The notes under the pieces: generated by a model
Told to the model about the DNA's origin: nothing
The model's database searches: none
What the model saw: only the letters and a program-made list of their open reading frames with translations
Program-made: the position numbers and the translations under genes
In this document: one piece after another, positions 1-4,414 of the stretch
Layout of the letters: each line of letters begins with the position of its first letter
Numbering within the stretch: position 1 is the first letter of the stretch
From: an uncultured Saprospiraceae bacterium
GTDB taxonomy: Bacteria; Bacteroidota; Bacteroidia; Chitinophagales; Saprospiraceae
Length of the DNA: 5,368 bases
Direction of reading: 5' to 3'
Assembly (NCBI GenBank): GCA_937959095.1
Contig: CALGLY010000749.1
Span: forward strand, 1-5,368

Positions 1-48
1 GAAGATTTTACAACATCCTCGCCCTTTTAGTTATCAGTCTAAGAGAAT

Positions 49-477
49 CTACAATTCTTCTACTTTCAATTTGATTTCGTAATCTTCTGCTTGAATTTCC
101 TCACCTTCTTTCGGATAAGGCGCAAGTTCCAAGAGCGTATAAACGTAGCCAGCAAGGGTGTCACTAGCCATTTCAGGATGCCCCGCACGCGTAGTAAGTT
201 CAATAACAGTACTCTCAATATCTGTCACTTCAAGTTGTATCGTACCTTGTCCTTCCCAGAAGCATTCTACTCCATCAGGACAACGAGAATCTTCTTTTAC
301 TCTCATAAAGGCAAGGCTAATATCTGTTTCATTAAACTGAGTTACGCCTCCAATTTTAAGAGCAATTTCATCTCCTAAATTAGGTAAAAGTTCTTCCTCT
401 GGTTCAACTGCGTCATCACAAGCAGTGAAACTTAATGTAGCAAGTAATAAAAATGCAAATAATTGCAATACTTTCAT
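49..477 (-). CDS. Small secreted lipoprotein with DSRCPxGVxC motif, function unknown
   Basis: This 142-residue protein begins with a lipoprotein signal peptide: Lys2, a hydrophobic run at residues 3-17, then FTAC with Cys20 as the probable lipidated residue. The stretch after Cys20 is acidic (DD, then EPEEE at about 25-29), so it may be exposed on the cell surface; that is inference. The mature part contains DSRCPDGVECFWEG (residues 63-76). A DSRCPxxVxCxWxG signature recurs in small Bacteroidota lipoproteins of unknown function, and Cys66 and Cys72 could form a disulfide. The rest looks beta-rich, with alternating hydrophobic residues, and I recognise no enzyme motif. It lies 89 bp downstream of the phosphatase gene on the same strand, so read-through is possible. 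A poor -7-like box (TAAGTTTA, minus strand, 494-501) precedes it. Coding status is well supported; function is unknown. Confidence 0.85.
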   Translation of the reverse strand: MKVLQLFAFLLLATLSFTACDDAVEPEEELLPNLGDEIALKIGGVTQFNETDISLAFMRVKEDSRCPDGVECFWEGQGTIQLEVTDIESTVIELTTRAGHPEMASDTLAGYVYTLLELAPYPKEGEEIQAEDYEIKLKVEEL

Positions 478-527
478 GTTTTGGATATGTTTATAAACTT
501 AAAAATCAACTTCGTTTTCAGTATTGG

Positions 528-539
528 GATAAATTTATC
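528..539. repeat. 12-bp perfect palindrome between phosphatase and lipoprotein genes
   Basis: GATAAATTTATC is its own reverse complement. It lies in the 89-bp gap between the phosphatase stop and the lipoprotein start. It could be a protein-binding dyad or part of a weak transcript end, but it is short and A+T-rich, so chance is a serious alternative. Confidence 0.3.
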
Positions 540-566
540 TTTCCATAGAACGCTTATAGGCAAAAT

Positions 567-1691
567 TTATTCTAGCCCAGTCCAGCCATAAGCAGAACGC
601 ATTTTATGATAAATTGCCGTATTTTCATAAATGCCATTAAAAAGCTCTGAACCTGGTCCGTAGGCAAATACAGGAATCATGGTAGCTGTATGATAATCTG
701 AGGTAAATGCGCCCACTATCGTATCCATCGTAGAACCTGGATTGATAGCAAAACCGCCTGTTTCATGATCGGCAGTAACAACTACTAGAGTTTCACCATC
801 TTGCTTTGCGAATGCTAGTACTTTCCCAATTGCTTCATTGAATTCTAGTAGCTCACTAATGATGTAGTCTGTCTTATTAGCATGTCCGCCCCAATCTATT
901 TGTGAGCCTTCAATCATCATAAAAAAGCCCTTATCTTCTTCATCATGCTTATCTAAGAAACGTACTCCTTCACTAGCAGCTTTTACTAAATAATCACGCC
1001 CTTGCGCTTTTGGGAGCGGTTCTTTATTGGCAGTAAAGAAGGCAAAATTTCCTTTTACATTCGTATTTACTTCTTCAAAGTCTTGCTCAAAATAATCACT
1101 TACCGTATAACCTTTTGCACGTAGTTCTTTATATAAATCGCGCTCGTCATTTTCTCTATTGCTAAAGAAGGCTTTGCCGCCACCTACCCAATAGTCGACC
1201 TCTGTTTTTAGGAAATCAGCTGCAATGTCCTCGTGCAATTTACGATATCTAGAATGTGCCACAAAGGAAGCAGGCGTAGCATGTACAATACTAGATGTAG
1301 CTACCAAGCCCGTCGCCAATCCTTTCAACTCTGCTTCTTCTAAGATAGTTTGTACGGGTAAGGTATCGGTGTTTACACCTATCGCGCCATTATACGTTTT
1401 TATACCACAAGAAAAAGCCGTTGCGCCCGCTGCGGAATCAGTAACTAAATTATCTGCCGAATAAGATTTGTGTAGACCTACTGCTGGAAATTTTTCTAGG
1501 TTCAGGGTATTTCCATTGCTATACATGCCAGCACTTATCTGGGTCAATCCCATGCCATCACCTACCATTAGGATAATATTTTTCGCCTGTTTCACAGGTT
1601 TGTTTTCTGTTATTACGATGGTAGCAGGAGTGGGGTATTGCTTGCAGCTAACTACAGCAATCGTTATGAAGAGAAGGATAAGTTTTTTCAT
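567..1691 (-). CDS. Alkaline phosphatase, PhoA superfamily lipoprotein
   Basis: This enzyme hydrolyses phosphate monoesters outside the inner membrane. The start at 1691 is chosen because it begins a lipoprotein signal, MKKLILLFITIAVVSC with Cys16 lipidated; an in-frame ATG at 1730 would place the promoter inside the gene and add MYLRPEIVYKNNS before the signal. From that start the protein has 374 residues, within the family range. Metal and catalytic residues of the family are all present: Asp45 in VGDGMG, Asp85-Ser86 in TDSAAGATAF (Ser86 nucleophile), Thr139 in HATPASFVAH, Arg150 (phosphate binding), Glu261, Asp266 and His270 in IEGSQIDWGGHAN, Asp308-His309 in TADHETGG, and His334 in DYHT. 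His137 and Trp267 occupy the places of E. coli Asp153 and Lys328. The gene is divergent from the ABM gene. Substrate and phosphate regulation cannot be read from the sequence; a phosphodiesterase activity is less likely given the complete phosphatase set. Confidence 0.95.
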   Translation of the reverse strand: MKKLILLFITIAVVSCKQYPTPATIVITENKPVKQAKNIILMVGDGMGLTQISAGMYSNGNTLNLEKFPAVGLHKSYSADNLVTDSAAGATAFSCGIKTYNGAIGVNTDTLPVQTILEEAELKGLATGLVATSSIVHATPASFVAHSRYRKLHEDIAADFLKTEVDYWVGGGKAFFSNRENDERDLYKELRAKGYTVSDYFEQDFEEVNTNVKGNFAFFTANKEPLPKAQGRDYLVKAASEGVRFLDKHDEEDKGFFMMIEGSQIDWGGHANKTDYIISELLEFNEAIGKVLAFAKQDGETLVVVTADHETGGFAINPGSTMDTIVGAFTSDYHTATMIPVFAYGPGSELFNGIYENTAIYHKMRSAYGWTGLE

Positions 1692-1719
1692 TGAATTGTT
1701 TTTATAAACGATTTCGGGG

Positions 1720-1727
1720 CGAAGGTA
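1720..1727 (-). promoter_or_regulatory. Candidate -7 box of the phosphatase gene
   Basis: Read on the minus strand this is TACCTTCG, five of six fixed positions of the Bacteroidota -7 consensus TAnnTTTG, preceded by CACTTTG. It lies 28 bp upstream of the ATG at 1691, which would give a leader of roughly 20 nt. No clear -33 TTG is present at the usual spacing; the region upstream is an A+T run. Its position supports the start at 1691. Confidence 0.5.
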
Positions 1728-1762
1728 CAAAGTGGAAATTAATTTTTTTCACTACTTATACG

Positions 1763-1770
1763 TATGTTCG
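1763..1770 (+). promoter_or_regulatory. Candidate -7 box of the ABM gene
   Basis: TATGTTCG matches the Bacteroidota -7 consensus TAnnTTTG at five of six fixed positions and is the mirror copy of the phosphatase box. The ATG follows only 14 bp later, so the leader would be under about 10 nt. This is short but possible in a group that does not rely on Shine-Dalgarno pairing. No good -33 element is visible. Confidence 0.4.
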
Positions 1771-1784
1771 CCCGAAAATAGTTT

Positions 1785-2072
1785 ATGCTTATACGAATAG
1801 TGAAACTTACCCTCCAAAACGATGTGATTCCCGATTTTATCGCCTCTTTCGAGGAGAAAAAAAAGATAATTCTCCAATTTGAAGGATGCCATCATCTCGA
1901 ATTATGGCAGGAGCAGAAGAATCCTAATGTGGTTTTTACACATAGTCATTGGGAAAATGAAGACTGTTTAAATGCTTATCGTGCTTCGGATTTTTTTAAG
2001 GCGACTTGGGCAAGTTTGAAGCCTACTTTTACAGATAAGCCTGCGGCTTGGAGCGTGGATAAAGTAGGGTAG
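1785..2072 (+). CDS. ABM-fold (antibiotic biosynthesis monooxygenase domain) protein
   Basis: This 95-residue protein has the layout of a single ABM domain (dimeric alpha/beta barrel): an N-terminal strand MLIRIVKLTL, a helix at about 14-30 (PDFIASFEEKKKII), the turn and strand EGCHHLELWQ (33-42), the strand NVVFTHSHWENED (48-60), then a helix with the A-Y-R-x-S-x-x-F pattern (about 64-71) and the C-terminal segment KPAAWSVDKV. Similar small ABM proteins in Bacteroidota begin with the same IVRIVKM-like strand, which supports this ATG. Characterised family members include quinol monooxygenases and haem-degrading enzymes, but the domain alone does not fix a substrate and no cofactor motif is visible. 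It is divergent from the phosphatase gene and convergent with the Uma2 gene. The family call is fairly firm; the function is open. Confidence 0.85.
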   Translation: MLIRIVKLTLQNDVIPDFIASFEEKKKIILQFEGCHHLELWQEQKNPNVVFTHSHWENEDCLNAYRASDFFKATWASLKPTFTDKPAAWSVDKVG

Positions 2073-2075
2073 TTT

Positions 2076-2099
2076 AATTGATAATTAAAAATTGATAAT
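2076..2099. repeat. AATTGATAAT repeat, copy 1 (3' of ABM gene)
   Basis: Two direct AATTGATAAT units (2076-2085 and 2090-2099) are joined by TAAA, starting 4 bp after the ABM stop codon. The 20-mer AATTGATAATTAAAAATTGA recurs exactly at 3991-4010, and the match over 24 nt is 23 of 24. Repeats of this flavour are, as I recall, common at gene ends in Bacteroidota genomes; I could not check that here. Confidence 0.7.
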
Positions 2100-2122
2100 G
2101 CCTTTGTTTAGGATTATCAATT
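2090..2122. terminator. Hairpin between convergent genes, possible bidirectional terminator
   Basis: AATTGATAAT (2090-2099) pairs perfectly with ATTATCAATT (2113-2122). With G2100 bulged, CCT and AGG extend the stem to 13 bp around a TTGTTT loop. It lies between the convergent ABM and Uma2 stop codons, as expected for a two-way transcript end. Neither side has a strong uridine run and the stem is mostly A/T, so intrinsic termination is plausible rather than clear. Confidence 0.5.
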
Positions 2123-2131
2123 GAGTTGAGA

Positions 2132-2788
2132 TTATTTTGTGTTGAAGAATTGCCTTAAAACTTGCAAATTAATTGCTTTATCAAAAATGGCTCGAATGGG
2201 AATTTGAAAACCTTGAACAGCATGACTTTTGATGAATCCTTCTGTTGCTTTTAATTGCAATTCGTACTTATCATTTATGAGTAAATACTGTTCTACAAAA
2301 GCTGCTTCTGCATCAATAATCCAATATTCTAATACGCCATGTTCTTGGTAATCATTGAATTTTATAACGCGGTCATGCTTTACATTCGAGGATAATACTT
2401 CTACTGCTAAGTCGGGTGCAGGAAAGAGCATTTGCCCTTTTTTGAATTCTTTCGCTTTTTCTTGTTTGAAGAAACAGACATCGGGTTCATAGTCATTTCG
2501 AGTGAGACTAACCATTATCTTTTCTATCCCTACATAGCCAAGTTCATGGATTTCTACGAATGTATCGAGTAGTTTTAAAACAGCTTTTGTCACATCATTA
2601 TGCTCTTTTTTGACAGGGGAATGGTATAGAATTTGACCATTTACAAATTCTGCTTTGGTATCTTCATCAATAAGTGCATAAAATTTTTGCCGTGCCATTT
2701 TTTCTGCCTCCAATCGCTGTTTTACTTCATCTATGATAGCTTCTGCATTGGTTTGTTCCAAAATGGTATCTACTAAATTCAAATTCAT
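2132..2788 (-). CDS. Uma2 family (DUF820) putative PD-(D/E)xK nuclease-fold protein
   Basis: The 218-residue product shows the Uma2/DUF820 pattern in order: a charged N-terminal helix (about 14-40), AEFVNGQI (46-53) with the conserved Glu47, SPVKKEHN (57-64) before a helix, EPDVCFF (101-107), PAPDLAVEVLSSN (123-135) with Asp126 and Glu130 as the probable nuclease-core acids, Lys143 and Tyr147, then GVLEYWIID (151-159). All motifs expected for an intact core are there, so this is not an obvious relic. Start: ATG at 2788 (MNLNLV) is chosen; ATG at 2809 (MNYKIKT) is a fair alternative, while ATG at 2869 adds a poorly convincing leader and touches an inverted repeat. Uma2 proteins are very abundant in cyanobacteria and patchy elsewhere, with largely unknown roles. 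Here it stands alone, convergent with the ABM gene and divergent from aroB; no partner gene is adjacent. Confidence 0.88.
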   Translation of the reverse strand: MNLNLVDTILEQTNAEAIIDEVKQRLEAEKMARQKFYALIDEDTKAEFVNGQILYHSPVKKEHNDVTKAVLKLLDTFVEIHELGYVGIEKIMVSLTRNDYEPDVCFFKQEKAKEFKKGQMLFPAPDLAVEVLSSNVKHDRVIKFNDYQEHGVLEYWIIDAEAAFVEQYLLINDKYELQLKATEGFIKSHAVQGFQIPIRAIFDKAINLQVLRQFFNTK

Positions 2789-2862
2789 GGTTTTGATTTT
2801 GTAGTTCATTCCATAGCAAGTTATGATTTCTAGCCCAGTTAAGCAAGTGATTTTAAAATTAG

Positions 2863-2901
2863 GGAGCAAGTAAAATTGGCAGATTATTTTTTACCTGCTC
2901 C
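2863..2901. repeat. 13-bp-arm inverted repeat between uma2-like gene and aroB
   Basis: GGAGCAAGTAAAA (2863-2875) pairs with TTTTACCTGCTCC (2889-2901) at 12 of 13 positions, the mismatch being A2869/C2895, with a 13-nt spacer. It lies just upstream of the candidate aroB -7 box and overlaps where its -33 region should be. It is thus placed like an operator, or like a hairpin if transcribed from either side. It also lies upstream of the preferred Uma2 start. No known binding-site family is recognised. Confidence 0.6.
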
Positions 2902-2909
2902 TTAAACCC

Positions 2910-2917
2910 TTTCTTTG
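2910..2917 (+). promoter_or_regulatory. Candidate -7 box of aroB
   Basis: TTTCTTTG followed by CA fits TAnnTTTG at five of six fixed positions; the CTTTGCA form is typical of Bacteroidota promoters. It lies 22 bp upstream of the aroB ATG, giving a leader of about 15 nt. The region about 17 bp upstream is a T run (2887-2892) rather than a clear TTG box. Confidence 0.5.
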
Positions 2918-2939
2918 CAGTATCAAATCATAAAAACGC

Positions 2940-4010
2940 ATGAACACAATCGCACTCGCAGATTACGATATTCAGATTGGCACTATTTGGACGACTTGGA
3001 ATAAATTTTTACAAACTCGTAATTACTCTAAAGTCATCGTGCTAGTAGATGAAAATACCAAGCAACATTGCCTTCCTATTTGGGAACAAAACACCAATGT
3101 GTCAGAATATTTATTGGTAAAAATAGCCGCAGGAGAACAACATAAAACTATAGAAACGTGCCAAATAATTTGGAGCAAACTAATGAATGGTGATGTCAAT
3201 CGCTCCGCGCTGATGGTGAATCTTGGCGGAGGTGTCATTGGAGATATGGGCGGCTTTTGTGCAAGTACCTTCAAGCGCGGCATTGATTTTGTGCAATTTC
3301 CTAGCACCTTACTTTCTCAAGTGGATGCTTCTATTGGTGGCAAATTAGGGATTGATTTTCAGCAAGTAAAAAATAGTGTCGGAGTCTTCCGAAATCCGCA
3401 AGGGGTCTTTATTGAGCCTGCTTTTTTGAAAACGCTTCCTCAACGTGAAGTCCGTAGCGGCTTCGCAGAAATTATAAAACATAGCCTCATTGCAGATGCT
3501 ACGCATTGGGCGCACTTGAGTCAATTAGAACACTTAGAAGGTGTCGATTGGCCAAGCTATCTCGCGCCTTCTTTGGAGATTAAAAAAGCAGTTGTTACCG
3601 AAGATCCTTTCGAAAAAGGCTTACGCAAAGCCCTCAATTTCGGACACACTATAGGACATGCTATCGAAAGCGTTTTCTTGGAAAGCAAATATCCATTATT
3701 GCATGGCGAAGCTATAGCAATAGGAATGATTTGCGAAGCCTATTTATCGCATAAAATAGTAGGGTTATCCGCACCGGAATTGCAGGATATTTCAGATTTT
3801 ATTCTAAAAATATATGATGCTGTTTCGCTTTCTAGTTCAGATTATCCTACTTTTTTAGAATTAATGCAAAAAGATAAAAAGAACGAACGCGATGAAATTA
3901 ACTTCTCGCTGATTCCAGAAATCGGGAAGGTAAAAGTCAATCAAACGGCATCGAAGCAACTGATTCGGGAAAGTTTGGATTACTATTGTCAATTGATAAT
4001 TAAAAATTGA
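2940..4010 (+). CDS. aroB: 3-dehydroquinate synthase
   Basis: AroB converts 3-deoxy-D-arabino-heptulosonate 7-phosphate to 3-dehydroquinate, the second step of the shikimate pathway, in the cytoplasm with NAD and a divalent metal. The 356-residue length is normal. The NAD-binding part contains DENTKQHCL (37-45), GGGVIGD (96-102) and PSTLLSQVDASIGGK (121-135) with Asp129 and Lys135. Metal ligands are Glu177 in GFAEIIKH, His236 in NFGHTIGH and His255 in LLHGEA; Lys180, Arg229, Asn233 and His240 match further active-site positions described for the fungal enzyme. KDKKNERDEINFSLIPEIG (311-329) is the usual C-terminal lid region. The ATG at 2940 follows a likely -7 box and gives a typical N-terminus. 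No other aromatic-pathway gene is adjacent. The last codons (QLIIKN, stop) lie inside a dispersed repeat, so the extreme C-terminus is probably repeat-derived; all catalytic residues are upstream and intact. Confidence 0.97.
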   Translation: MNTIALADYDIQIGTIWTTWNKFLQTRNYSKVIVLVDENTKQHCLPIWEQNTNVSEYLLVKIAAGEQHKTIETCQIIWSKLMNGDVNRSALMVNLGGGVIGDMGGFCASTFKRGIDFVQFPSTLLSQVDASIGGKLGIDFQQVKNSVGVFRNPQGVFIEPAFLKTLPQREVRSGFAEIIKHSLIADATHWAHLSQLEHLEGVDWPSYLAPSLEIKKAVVTEDPFEKGLRKALNFGHTIGHAIESVFLESKYPLLHGEAIAIGMICEAYLSHKIVGLSAPELQDISDFILKIYDAVSLSSSDYPTFLELMQKDKKNERDEINFSLIPEIGKVKVNQTASKQLIRESLDYYCQLIIKN

Positions 4011-4014
4011 CAAT
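3985..4014. repeat. AATTGATAAT repeat, copy 2, overlapping the aroB stop
   Basis: AATTGATAATTAAAAATTGA (3991-4010) is identical to 2076-2095. Here it also forms a perfect dyad, ATTGTCAATT (3985-3994) with AATTGACAAT (4005-4014), around a 10-nt loop. The aroB stop codon TGA (4008-4010) is inside the right arm, so the final AroB residues are encoded by the repeat. Confidence 0.75.
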
Positions 4015-4020
4015 TATCTG

Positions 4021-4053
4021 CGTTTGGCTTGAATTCCTATTCAAGCCAAAACG
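4021..4053 (+). terminator. Strong hairpin downstream of aroB, probable terminator
   Basis: TTTGGCTTGAAT (4023-4034) pairs perfectly over 12 bp with ATTCAAGCCAAA (4039-4050) around a TCCT loop, and CG/CG adds two pairs outside one bulged A. It starts 10 bp after the aroB stop. There is no uridine tract directly after it, so it may act as an RNA 3'-end stabiliser or a weak terminator rather than a textbook intrinsic one. Confidence 0.6.
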
Positions 4054-4059
4054 TGTTAT

Positions 4060-4087
4060 CGAAACGCTGTTTCGCCTATCTCTTTTT
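4060..4087 (+). terminator. Second small hairpin followed by a T run
   Basis: CGAAAC (4060-4065) pairs with GTTTCG (4069-4074) around GCT, and TTTTT follows at 4083-4087 after an 8-nt gap. It could back up the preceding hairpin in ending the aroB transcript. The gap between stem and T run lowers confidence. Confidence 0.35.
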
Positions 4088-4092
4088 GTCTA

Positions 4093-4239
4093 ACTACTTA
4101 AGTATTCGGACATAATTATTATGTAAATTAAACGAGTCTAAAATTCGACGTATCTATTTAATAATCAACCGTTTGAGTCGAGTTTAAAATTTTAATTTTC
4201 ATTGTTGTTTTAATTTTCATTATGTTCTACTACTTAAGT
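4093..4239. repeat. 11-bp direct repeats flanking a 125-bp segment
   Basis: ACTACTTAAGT occurs at 4093-4103 and again at 4229-4239. Close to the inner edges lie ACATAAT (4110-4116) and its reverse complement ATTATGT (4219-4225). The arrangement resembles a decayed miniature element with target-site duplication, but the inverted ends are short, offset and A+T-rich. No transposase is present. Confidence 0.35.
4190..4221. repeat. 18-nt-period A+T module, two units
   Basis: TTTTAATTTTCATT occurs at 4190-4203 and 4208-4221, spaced exactly 18 nt. The same two-unit module with the same spacing recurs at 5337-5368 (28 of 32 positions), and in opposite orientation at about 5288-5319. Confidence 0.65.
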
Positions 4240-4249
4240 CAATTGTTTG

Positions 4250-4277
4250 TCTCACATCTCATATCTCACATCTTAGA
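4250..4277. repeat. Heptamer tandem repeat, four units
   Basis: The units are TCTCACA, TCTCATA, TCTCACA and TCTTAGA, end to end, the last one degenerate. Short heptamer arrays of this kind occur in intergenic DNA of some bacteria; no function can be read from it. Confidence 0.55.
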
Positions 4278-4321
4278 GCCTAAAAGTAGAATTAGGTAGA
4301 GGCTGTCTAGTAGATTTTTCG

Positions 4322-4329
4322 TAAAATTG
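4322..4329 (+). promoter_or_regulatory. Candidate -7 box of the terC-like gene
   Basis: TAAAATTG matches TAnnTTTG at five of six fixed positions and is followed by CGG. It would give a leader of roughly 80 nt before the ATG at 4415, enough to contain the hairpin at 4348-4389. No clear -33 TTG is present at normal spacing. Confidence 0.4.
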
Positions 4330-4347
4330 CGGATTAATTCTTAAAAA

Positions 4348-4389
4348 TTAAGTAAAGCAAGTAGAGTTATCAATTCTACTGCTACTTAA
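4348..4389 (+). promoter_or_regulatory. Bulged leader hairpin upstream of the terC-like gene
   Basis: TTAAGTA (4348-4354), GCA (4357-4359) and GTAGA (4361-4365) pair in order with TACTTAA, TGC and TCTAC on the right side (4375-4389). The result is 15 pairs with an AA bulge, an A bulge and a 9-nt loop. It ends 25 bp before the start codon, so it could influence translation or be a protein or ligand site. It does not resemble the yybP-ykoY manganese riboswitch often found before TerC genes. Confidence 0.4.
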
Positions 4390-4414
4390 CAAACGCAAGT
4401 TCAATTCAAAAAGC

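Larger units (their letters stand above)
1704..1786. repeat. Imperfect inverted repeat spanning the divergent promoters
   Basis: The 24-nt arm at 1763-1786 (plus) and the reverse complement of 1704-1727 match at 19 of 24 positions without gaps. Both read TAnnTTCGCCC, then GAAA, then GTTTAT. Each arm also holds its own small dyad, TTCG-N3-CGAA (1713-1723) and TTCG-N2-CGAA (1767-1776). The arms contain the candidate -7 boxes of the phosphatase gene and the ABM gene, and the right arm runs into the ABM start codon. Likely readings are a shared operator, or promoter plus leader duplicated in opposite orientation. Confidence 0.6.
4011..4414. other. 404-bp intergenic region between aroB and the terC-like gene
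   Basis: I see no credible coding sequence or tRNA here. In order it holds the end of the AATTGATAAT repeat, a strong hairpin (4021-4053), a small hairpin with a T run (4060-4087), a 15-nt perfect dyad ACATAATTATTATGT (4110-4124), a 12/13 direct repeat CGAGTyTAAAATT (4133-4145 and 4179-4191), a double 18-nt-period A+T module (4190-4221), 11-bp direct repeats (4093-4103 and 4229-4239), a heptamer tandem repeat (4250-4277), and a probable promoter and leader hairpin for the terC-like gene. Confidence 0.8.

Noticed and set aside
1..48. Possible C-terminal end of a plus-strand gene at the window edge (for example a short frame ending in TAG at 28-30)
   Set aside because: All three frames are too short to show any family signal, and nothing distinguishes them from noise.
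1692..1730. Upstream in-frame ATG (1730) as the phosphatase start
   Set aside because: It would put 13 residues before a clear lipoprotein signal peptide and would overlap the -7 box and the inverted repeat.
570..2839. 12-mer TTCTAGCCCAGT present at 570-581 and 2828-2839
   Set aside because: One shared 12-mer is about what chance gives in a window of this size, and the contexts are unrelated.
2810..2869. ATG at 2869 as the start of the Uma2 gene
   Set aside because: The added leader has no family resemblance and its first codons touch the inverted repeat; ATGs at 2809 and 2788 are better.
4320..4414. yybP-ykoY manganese riboswitch before the terC-like gene
   Set aside because: The leader lacks the conserved GGGGAGUA-like loop and paired-helix layout of that riboswitch.
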